NCBI RefSeq assembly: GCF_013373865.1
Contig: NC_050471.1
Span: forward strand, 12,652,983-12,716,982
Reading direction: 5' to 3'
Length of the DNA: 64,000 nucleotides
Source: Monomorium pharaonis
Taxonomy: Eukaryota; Arthropoda; Insecta; Hymenoptera; Formicidae
Numbering within the stretch: the stretch's first letter is position 1; each line of letters begins with the position of its first letter. A model generated the notes under the pieces. The model was not told where the DNA came from. It searched no databases and was given only the letters and a program-made list of their open reading frames with translations. The translations under genes and the position numbers were made by a program. Below, in pieces: positions 54,781-64,000 of this stretch.

Positions 54781-57170
54781 TCGTACGCTTGCGGAAGTTT
54801 TATACAATAATATTTCTTTTATTGTAAAGCTTAGTTTTTGCAAAATTTAATTGTTAATAGACGCTATGCATTTATTATTTAATATTTAACGATATTAATT
54901 ATTTATAATACTTATTTGTTGAGATAATAAATTTATATGGTAATATTAATTGATACAAATAGATTTTATATTATTTAGAGTTCTGTTTTATTAAGATTAA
55001 TTATTAACTGAGTCTGAATAATTGAATATGCGTACGTAGGTATGTTTTATCAATAAACTAATTGTTAATTAACATTTATCTTCGTGGTAACAATTTTTAC
55101 GTATAGTAGTAGTGGTTCTCAAACGATATATGTAACTTTCATATTTTTTAAACCTTTACAAGTGGGTTATTAATGAATATTTAGTTGCGCGTAATATTTC
55201 ATTATTGAAGCGTTATAATATTTGCACATATTTTAAATAGGGGTTCCCATCTATTACAGTGGTGATCACCTTAGTGATTCGCCGCTCTTAAATTTTTAGC
55301 ACTTGTAATAAATTTGTGACGATGCATGCCGAAAAGCATCGTCCCTCGGCGCGAGAGCCGCCGATCGCCCTAACTAGGAGGCGAAAAGGCGCGAAGCGCC
55401 AGCTTTCACCTAAACGCTGTGCTAATGACCGCGACCAAGGACCGAGCGAACGCCAGCGCCGACGATGTCTCCCCGCGCACGCGCCCGTCTTCTCCACAGG
55501 AGTAGGGAAAGCGGAGGACGAAGACGACCGAAAGCGCAACGACCGTACCCGAGCTCGCGCCTCCACGGGTATAAAAACCGGGAGGAATCGCGACAAGTGA
55601 CACTTCTGTCTCGACCAAGCGTTCTTGGTGATCGGCCCTCGCTAATTTTAAACCTACCACCGTATCTCCTACCGTCGGGCACAAACATAGATTGAAGCAC
55701 GTGGGGGTAAAGCGTCTTTGCCCCCGCCAAGAGTACTTGGCCGCTGGTAAAAAATCTCATGTACGCATGTTTCCCCTCCCACCAGCCATAACACGGGGGC
55801 AAGAGTCTCGCCCTCAATCGAGCGTACTCGATCGGCCATCTCGAAATCCATCGAAAAATCTAAACTCCAGAGGCGGACCCACAGTCCGTCTCACAGATAT
55901 CCCCACCGGCCTAGTTTCCGCGCTCCGCCCCGGGACCCGCGCTCACAACCGCGAAACCACGCTGCTTCGGAAACACGCGTACCCGATACCTGGCGCCGCG
56001 AAACGACGGTAAAGCACATCACCACGATACCGCTCCGCATGCATAACACTCCGCGCTACCACCAGAACATTTGTACAGATTTCGTCCGCATTCAAAATAC
56101 ATTAAATAATATCGTCCGCGTCCAAATTGATTGTACTCATTCCTCTCTTACATCTCGAATTAAGAAATAAAGACTTACTAAAGAAAACCGCGTAAAGACT
56201 GCCTTTTCTTTCCCCCCCGCTCGAACCGTCCGTGAGCTATTCCGCAGCCACAGACAGGTAGTTACAAATTTCGATGAGCTAACCTTGAAGGCTTTTTCGT
56301 TATTTTATGCAATTGCAAAAGTCTTAATAATATTTCTTTTATTAAAAATCACTTGTTAATTAATATCTGAACATTAATTAAGCTTGTATAAATTGTATCA
56401 TTAATAAAAACGGATTATTAACCGTTTATCTTTAATATCTTGGTATCAAATACTTATATAAATTATGTAGTTTATAAAATTAGTTGTAAATTAATATTTG
56501 TACTTAATATGGTAATTATGACTTTAATATTAATAGCTATTAATTATTTATAAGTAATGGAATTGAACATATCTATATTATTTAGACGTTTGCAATTAAA
56601 ACATCGTCAGTGAATATTCTATCTTAAATAATATTTCGTCGCTGGTGCATATGTGAATTTTACAATAATTTTACATTCATCTTATAGGGGTTCGCATTCA
56701 TTACAGTGATGGTCAGCCATCTTGTGTACACTGCAATAGCTTCAGTGACATGGCCTTGGGACTTTATTTATTAATTATGCACTTTCAAAAGCCTTAATAA
56801 TTATTCCTTTAATTAAAATCGATTGTTAACTAGCTTTATGAATAAATGATAATTGCAAAATTATGTAATTAATAAGGATTATTTATTTATAATTAAATTA
56901 TTGTTCGTATATATAATATTCTATTTGTTAATTAGTTTTTATGCAAAAAGGTGATTGTTAATTAATATTTATGTTTGGAAAAATAATCTAAAATTGATAT
57001 TAATAATTATTTAATTGTTTAAACCATTTTATATATTATTTAGGCTTCTACAATGGTCTTATGAATGTTCTACTGTTAATAATATTTTATGATAGTGATG
57101 CAATGATTTTACATTCACCTTCACAAGGGTGCTCATGTACAATAACGGTTCTCAAGGTGAGAGACTTGTG
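54780..57170. repeat. Three diverged ~430-540-bp tandem units, one split by a solo LTR
   Basis: Each unit is AT-rich with aattaatattta blocks and closes with a segment like tataggggttcgcattcatt acagtgatgg (ends near 55275, 56720 and 57150). Unit 1 is interrupted at 55315 by the LTR. Confidence 0.6.
55315..56266 (+). mobile_element. Solo LTR, 952 bp
   Basis: TGTGACGATGC .. GGTAGTTACA, flanked by AATT (55311-55314 and 56267-56270). It has a GC-rich body with an aataaag poly(A)-like signal near 56167. It contains cctggcgccgcgaaac near 55990, which recalls the U5 motif of the LTRs at 6.6 and 49.9 kb. Confidence 0.75.
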
Positions 57171-58380
57171 TTTCAAGGCCTATAGTACTTATAAAGGTCT
57201 TTTGGCAGTCGACCTTGACACTTTAAAAATTTATATCTCGTGAACGGTAAGAGATTAAGAGATGGGGTTTGGACCATCGTATAGAGGACCTCGAGGACTA
57301 TGTTTGGCCGAATTTTGGTCCTCCCAAAAAATCGGGGTGGGAGTAAAAATTGAAGTTTTTAAAAAAACATCATTTACGGTCGAATCAGGTAAAACGGAGC
57401 GTTTTGGCAAGTTTTCGGTTTTTGGGTAAAAAATGTGAAATTTGTCTCAAAAAATAATTGTTTTTTCCAAATTTTTGGAGACATGATTTTTAGTATAAAC
57501 AAAGTCTGCGACGCTTCTTGGAATTAATTTGGTAACTCTACCTCTTATGGTTCTCAAGATATTAGCAAAAGTTTTCGGGAATTCTTGGAATTACAGCAGC
57601 ATTTCCAGGAATTCCTGATGGCTGTGTATAACGAGTCTATCATTCGGTAGGCGCTTGTAACAAATGGTAAGTATACCATTGTCGGTAATTAGGGAATGGT
57701 TATTGATGGTAAGTGCAGGTAAGTTATCGACAGTTGGCCCTCTATTGGCAAAGTATACAAGCTAATGGTAAGTTTTTAATAGTAGAGGTATCCCGTTGGT
57801 CGGTAACTTATAAGATTTTAGTATTTTAATTTAATTTAAAGAATTTCTATAATAAAATGAACGATTATTGATGCAATTCCTTTACAATATTAAATTTAGG
57901 TGTCGACTATAAGGTATATGATTAATTTAATTAAATAATTCGATATTCAATATAAATTTATAAAAGTGATTAACTATTATCATTATGATTTTGAACGATT
58001 GTAACTTTAAAGAGTATAACATTTTATACTGTCTCAATAATTAATATAAGTAAAATAGTGGTTCAAAAGGTTATGAACGTTAGAGAATATAATAATATAA
58101 GTATTAACTGGTTAATATAGAGATAGTATATGATTATTAGAATAATAATAAAATGTTGTAAGAACATATAATGTGAAGAATAATATGAATAATAAGTAAA
58201 TCATGTAATATAAAATTAATTGAATAATTAAAATAACTGGATAAGAATATAAGTGTAATAAATGAATAATAATATAATATTGATTAAAATATAATTGAAT
58301 ATATGAATAGATATACGAATAAAGAAAATTCATGAAGCAAATAATTAATAAAAGTTAAAAAATTTACACGGGACGTGACA
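57170..58380. other. AT-rich, no recognisable gene
   Basis: The stretch 57640-57790 has several atggtaagt motifs. The sequence directly before Gypsy D ends gggacgtgaca, like an LTR end. Confidence 0.45.
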
Positions 58381-59637
58381 GCCGCACCATGCAGCTCATC
58401 GTACTTATGTCAGTCCGACAAACATTAAATTGTAACGGGAAACATAAAATTATAACACGAATAGAGCAAAATATCGGTTGACCCCCGGTAACTGCGATTA
58501 TCGTAAAAGAAATAGCTAGGATAGCTGCTGTAATTCAAAGGCATACGAATGCAAACGCACTAGCGCAACGCGACATACGCGATATTACAAAGTAAGCCGT
58601 AACGCGAACTCAGCACGCACGCTTATAACCAAACGTAAATGTCCACCAAGCAAAACATTGACAATATGGACACACGTTCACCAAAGGGGACAGACGTAGC
58701 GGGACGGTCGACACGCTCTCCGCCACATGCGTCACTCCGCGTAAACCGGGAAGAACCCGAAGAAGAAGCACAAGGACTCACACGAGCAAAGTGGAAATAC
58801 ACCGGCAACGCCACAAATAAATAGACGACCGATATACCCCATGGAGAACATGCTCCATGAGCTATTAATTGAAATTCGCGAACTTTGTTCTCAACTTGGA
58901 AATCGAAACGGAGTCCACTTTCCGCCGAAGAAAATGGCCAGGAATACGCGACGCCTTACTAGCCACGCGCTAGATCCTTCACATGGGCGATCGCTCAGAG
59001 ATTTACGGCACCAGCACGGATCTCACATCCAATATTTAAACTTAAAAGAAGCACGAAATATAATCCCTGAAATTAATAAGACTTCGAGGAATTGGGCAAC
59101 TCAACATTATGAAACAATCGCATAAGCGAGCGCAAAAGGAAAGGTCAAGAGACCTAATCCACGAACCAATGGACACAAGTCCAAACTGAATCTCAGCAGA
59201 ATAATCATAAACCGACTCCCCAATGCAAAAAGTGCGGGAAAACTGGTTACAATGAACGAGAATGTCGAAACAGTCGACATGCCAAACAGTTTAAATTACC
59301 GAGACCGAAAGGACGCTCTCGCGTAAATACATTAAACGCATACTGCGATTACTGCAAAAAATCCGGACATGCCCGGAACAAATGCTGGAAATTATACGGG
59401 CACCCTAAAAAAGAAGGTGACCCTTGGCCCAAAGAAAGAGCCAAAGACGATAAAAAGGCTGAAGCTAAAAATAGCAAAAATAAAAATAAAGAAATTAAAA
59501 AGTCAAAATGCTCGGAATCAGCGAACAGCAACAGCGATGAGAGCTTGAGCGATGACTTGAGTTCGGCGCACACAGCCGCAGCGTATCAAGTTACGCCCGT
59601 AAAGCGAGACGCACACAAAGACAGCGAACTTGACTTA
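58381..59637 (+). pseudogene. gag: Gypsy D gag, decayed, 5'-truncated element
   Basis: From 58381 (gccgcaccatgcagctcatc) the sequence matches the leader and gag of Gypsy C (39320 downward). The LTR and primer site are absent. The gag start (58639) is preserved, but a large deletion brings DMDTRSP-like sequence close to the start. Further blocks: ENMLHELLIEIREL (58841 onward), KEARNIIPEIN, then a deletion of most of the capsid; two zinc knuckles (CKKCGKTGYNEREC and CDYCKKSGHARNKC, about 59227-59385) and a Lys-rich linker up to the MITE. Several stops and shifts. It is a diverged copy, not a recent duplicate, of C. Confidence 0.9.
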
Positions 59638-60958
59638 CAAAGGAACCTCGCGAACTCGAAAATTCTGATTTTAATAAAACTTGGCATAAATGTAGAAGGG
59701 GTAAATACATGAATTTAGAAATTAAAAGTTGGTGTTTATAAACGGTTTAAAGGGTTAAAACCACCCTTGAAAAATGTTGAGTTTTTGTCTTTTCTTGATA
59801 TCTCGTAAACAAAATATTAAAAAATGTTTTATACAAAAGTTTTACAGCATAAATACCTCCATTTAACTACGCTGTTTATTTTTTGAAAAAAAAATTTTTT
59901 TTTAATTAAAATAAATTTTCAATAAAATTGACTTTTATATGTATATAGCATTTATAAAATAATTATACTATCTTATACTACGTTCTATTTATATCATCTA
60001 TGTGTATATTATGTATGTTATATATTATTTATGTTATAGTACTATACATTTATAGTATCTGCATCCCTATACGTATTAGTTTTCATTTAACAGTTGCGCA
60101 ATATTAGAGTAGTCACGTTGCTTTCACACAGTTCATTCTGTCTACGTCACATATTTCACATTCAAGTTTTATATTCGTCATATCACGGTATATATCATAT
60201 ATGAAATGGAAATCACGTATTAAAGTTTGATAATGATGTTACGCGTCATTTTCACATTTGTATCAAGTCTAACGTGTGGATGTATTTATGCTGAAAAACT
60301 TTTGTATAAAACATTTTTTTATATTTTGTTTAGTTTACGAGATATCGAGAAAAGGTAAAAATATCTCAACCTTCGAAGGGTAGTTTCACTTCTTCAAACA
60401 CCGTTTATAAGACCAAACAGAAAATTTTCTGATTTTAATGAAACTTGCCATAAATGTAGAGGGGGTAAATACATTAATTTAGAAATGTTTTATTTTGGTT
60501 CAAAAACGGCTTGAAGGGGTAAAAGCATGCTTCAAAGTTGAGACATTTTTGCATTTTCTCGATATATCTTGTAAACTAAACAAAATATTAAAAAATGTTT
60601 CATACAAAAGTTTTACGGCATGAATACCTCTATTCAATTATCGTATTTATTTTTTCCGAAAAAAATTTTTTTTAAAGAAAAAAAATTTGTTTAAAAAAAA
60701 AATTTTTTTTAATAAATAACATTATTAAATAGAGGTATTTATACTGTAAAACTTTTGTATGAAACATTTTTTAATATTTTGTTTAGTTTACGAGATATAT
60801 CGAGAAAAGGCAAAAACTCAAAATTTTTGAAGGTTCAACCCTTTAAAACTCCGTTTATAAGCACCAACTTTTAATTTCTAAATTCATGTATTCACCCCCT
60901 CTACATTTATGCCAAGTTTCATTAAAATCGGAATTTTCGGATTCGCGAGGTTCCCTTG
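59638..60958. mobile_element. PIF/Harbinger-type MITE, 1,321 bp, TTA target duplication
   Basis: The ends CAAAGGAACCTCGCGAA and, in complement, CAAGGGAACCTCGCGAA are continued by more than 90 bp of inverted similarity (cttggcataaatgtaga, gaatttagaaattaaaagtt). TTA lies on both sides (59635-59637 and 60959-60961). Removing the element and one TTA restores the Gypsy reading (DLVTL). An inner copy of the arm starts near 60430, so it may be two MITEs fused. No coding capacity. Confidence 0.85.
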
Positions 60959-60961
60959 TTA

Positions 60962-61618
60962 GTCACGCTTCTAACGAGAGATCAAATCAGGAAAAATCGA
61001 CGTGTTATTCGATTCCGGAGCCACACTCTCGTTGATAAAGGTAAAAAATTTAAAAAGCGAAACCAAAATAAGGCCATAAAAGAATAGCTCTCGTCGGTAT
61101 AACAGGCCACAAGGTCTACAAAATAAAAAAAAATACAGGCGACCATCGAGCTAGGCAAGCATAAGATAAAGCATCCAATGTACGTAGTAAAGGATGATTT
61201 TCCGCTAGAATATGATAGCATCCTAAGATTAGATTTCCTACGAAAGCAACAAGTAACTTACGATTATAATCAGAAAAAGTTAACGATTAGAAACGTTACT
61301 CTGACACTCAAATCAAATCAACAAACCGTGTTAAAACCTCGCAGCGAAACAATTGTAAGGGCCGTGACTAATCGAAACAAAACTGGAGTCGTACGGCCCA
61401 GGAACCAGCTCCAGGAGTTTACATTGGCAGATGCCTTGTAAAACCAACAAATTTTTCATGTCCGATCAGTGTAATCAATACCACTGATAAGACAATACGG
61501 ATCAACACACTGGTCGTTACTGTAGAGGATTTAAGCGAGAAAAATCCTCACGAGGTTTACACCGTGGTCGCTAAGCCGAAAAACAAATCTCATTTCCCTA
61601 GGAAGAAGCGGATTTGAC
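60962..61618 (+). pseudogene. Gypsy D protease region
   Basis: Continues the Gypsy C-like Gag-protease with the active-site FDSGATLS region (about 61008) and, in frame at 61178-61441, YVVKDDFPLEYDSIL and LRLDFLRKQQ. Several shifts and stops. It ends with the same TGA CAA junction (61615-61620), where the codon after CAA is TTG instead of ATG. Confidence 0.88.
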
Positions 61619-61623
61619 AATTG

Positions 61624-64000
61624 TTACGAACGCAACACCTCAACTCGGAGGAACAGCAGGCCCTCCTGCGCTTATGCGAAGATTATCAAGACGTCTTCCA
61701 TCTGAGCGGAGAACCCCTGTCTTGCACGGCCGCCGTGCAACACGCGCGCTGACACGGCACCGGTAAACGTACGGCCGTATCGCCTCCCCACCAAGCACAA
61801 GGAGGAAGTAAATAATCAAATGAAGCAGATGCTCACGGATGGAATAATCAGAGCAAGTACAAGTCAGTGGAATGCACCCTTATTAGCGGTTCTTAAAAAA
61901 GGCTGACTCAAGCGGAAAACCGCGACTACGGATAGTCATCGACTTCCGAAAATTAAACGATCTAACGATCGGCGACTCGTTTCCACTGCCCAATATCGAA
62001 GAGATTTTGGACCAACTAGGAAATGCCAAGTATTTTACTACGCTAGATTTAGCGTCAGGGTATCACCAAATATCCATGGCAGAACGTGATAAGCAAAAGA
62101 CAGCGTTCTCCACTCCATATGGACATTACGAATTTAATCGAATGCTATTTGGTTTAAAAAATGCACCTGCAACATTCCAGAGGCTGATGAACTCAGTACT
62201 CACGGGAATGCAAAGGCTAAAATGCCTTGTATACTTAGACGATATAGTTATTTATGGCTCAAGTCTGGAAGACCATAATAAACGTCTAAAGGAAGTACTA
62301 CAGCGCTTACGAAAAGCCAATTTAAAACTGCAGCCGGACAAATGTGAGTTCCTGCGGAAAGAAGTAAATTATCTGGGACACATAATCTCAGAAAAGGGAA
62401 TCTCCCCTGATCCCGCCAAATTACAGGCGATAAAAGATTTCCCGGCACCTCAGAAGGTGAAAGACGTGCAATCTTTCATAGGCCTCGCCGGATATTACCG
62501 AAAGTTCATCAACGAATTTTCGAGGATAGCTAAGCCGCTAACTAAGCTGACAAAGAAGTCAAAAAAATTCGTATGGTCCACGGAGCAACAGATTGCTTTC
62601 GACATACTAAAAGAGAAACTAATGACCGCACCGGTACTTCAGTATCCGGATTTCTCAAAAAAATTCAACGTAACAATGGATGCCTCCGATTACGCAGTGG
62701 GAGCCGTACTATCGCAAAGACCGATAGGCAAAGACCGCCCCATAGCATATGCGAGTCGAGTGCTAAACCGTGCAAAACAAAACTATAGCACAACAGAAAA
62801 AGAATTACTGGCTATAGTATCGGCCGTCAAGCATTTTAGACCGTACATATACGGCACTAAGTTTAAAATTATCACTAATCACAAGCCCCTTGTATGGCTA
62901 TTCAGTGTAAACGACCCTGAATCGAGATTAATCCGGTGGCGTTTAAAATTGGAAGAATACGATTACGAAATCGTACATAAGGCCGGACGCGCGAACGCAA
63001 ACGCCGATGCGTTGAGCCGCAACGTGAAACCAGATGTTCACATTACGGAGACGGCTGATAAAATGTTCGCGTTAGACAAAGACGGAGAGCACAGTCAAAT
63101 ACACACGAGAGCCGAAGAAAAAGAAAATAATGAGACCGTGCAAAGCTACACGGAAGAAGAAAAGCGGCAAATACTACCATGATGCATGCACCGAAGGTTA
63201 TCAAGGGGTCGAGAGAACCCTAAAAAGAATACGGTTAAAATATAACTGGTCCGGAATAACGGCAGACGTAAAAAAGCATATTAAAAAATGCGAACTCTGC
63301 CAGAAGAACAAATTATCTAAAAGAAATAAGATACCGTTAGTAATTACGGATACCCCCAGCCGACCATTCGAAAAATGCGCTCTGGACATCGTGGGACCAC
63401 TGACAGAGACCGTAAATGGAAATAAGTACCTGCTAACGTTCCAAGATCACTTGACAAAATTCAGACAGCAAGGCGATTCCAAATCAAGAGGCAAACACGG
63501 TAAGCAAGAAATTTGTAACAAAAATTGTCCTAGAATACGGTACACCCGAATGTATCCTGACGGATCAAGGGACAAATTTTACAAGCGAAATCTTCAAAAA
63601 CGCGTGTAAGCTGAAGATAGATAAAATTCAAACTACTGCTTACCACCCTGAGAGCAACGGCACTCTTGAGAAATCGCATCGAACATTAGCGGAATATCTG
63701 CGACATTTTATAAATAAAGAGCAGACGGACTGAGACGGATCCCGTATGCAATGCATACGTATAGTACTACCCCCCACACAGCGACTGGATTCACTCCGTT
63801 CGAGGTAGTTTTCGGAAGACAAGCCGAATTGCCGACAGCCCTAAGCAGACCCCCGAATCCTACGTATAACTACGAAGATTACGCACAGGAACTGCGGGAA
63901 AAAATAAGGGCAACGAAATAAATCGCGAGAGAAAAAATTAAAGAAGAAAAGCAGAAGGCCAAGAAATATTACGATAAAACTACTAAAGAAATAAGATACA
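61624..64000 (+). pseudogene. pol: Gypsy D pol, decayed, runs off window
   Basis: Similar to Gypsy C pol throughout. A deletion near 61744 and a shift near 61890 precede the long RT-RNase H frame (62007-63182; LDLASGYHQI, YLDDIVIYG near 62235, MDASDYAVGAVLSQ). A shift near 63175 leads into integrase (GYQGVERTLKRIR, CELCQKNK, ALDIVGPL). More shifts lie near 63465 and 63610, a TGA replaces a Trp near 63731, and a TAA lies near 63920. The element is cut by the window end, so its 3' LTR is not seen. Confidence 0.92.

Overview
The window is a stretch of eukaryotic, almost certainly insect, repeat-rich DNA. The families present (Ty3/Gypsy with a tRNA-Leu-type primer site, BEL/Pao, PIF/Harbinger, Merlin, hAT-type MITEs), the abundant microsatellites and the consensus GT..AG introns fit a hymenopteran such as an ant, but nothing here fixes the species. 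I recognise no host gene. Almost everything that can be explained is transposon: whole, broken, solo LTR or non-autonomous.

Layout. 1-0.8 kb: the open end of a transposase-like gene (minus). 1.84-3.96 kb: 3' half of a BEL/Pao pol in one frame with five stops. 4.36-6.68 kb: a probable solo LTR carrying a fold-back minisatellite. 7-15 kb: small fragments, namely a spliced-looking pseudogene, a hAT-type MITE with an 8-bp target duplication, 61-bp tandem repeats, an LTR remnant, and AAT and GT microsatellites. 15.6-16.6 kb: an acidic ORF and an LTR end (plus). 16.6-24.1 kb: decayed Gypsy A (minus), with a Cys-rich region downstream of pol and an ORF in front of its LTR poly(A) signal. 24-28 kb: AT-rich DNA. 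28.6-29.5 kb: a Merlin transposase. 29.95-41.58 kb: a PIF/Harbinger element whose two spliced genes interlock and which carries, inside a transposase intron, a fresh Gypsy C (33.35-40.09 kb). 42.1-49.4 kb: decayed Gypsy B (minus), itself hit by a 1.34-kb DNA transposon and abutting solo LTRs. 52-58.4 kb: AT-rich DNA, two more solo LTRs and a tandem repeat. 58.4-64 kb: Gypsy D (plus), a decayed relative of C, interrupted by a 1.3-kb TTA-flanked MITE and cut by the window end.

Gypsy C is the only element that looks competent. Its two 555-bp LTRs show no difference that I can see, it has a TATT target duplication, a polypurine tract, a primer site, and intact Gag-protease (743 aa) and RT-RNaseH-integrase (864 aa) frames. 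The second frame is in phase with the first and separated only by a UGA codon, so Pol is probably made by stop readthrough or immediate re-initiation. Its LTR carries three near-identical hairpins with compensatory stem changes.

Other points that stand out: reiteration of the LTR/primer-site junction in the leaders of Gypsy B and C; the interlocked Harbinger gene pair with a probable catalytic Asp-to-Asn change; insertions whose target duplications restore the host frame when removed in thought (TTA in Gypsy D, TT in Gypsy B); and repeated LTR termini of the form TGTsACG. All calls come from reading the sequence; no similarity search was possible.
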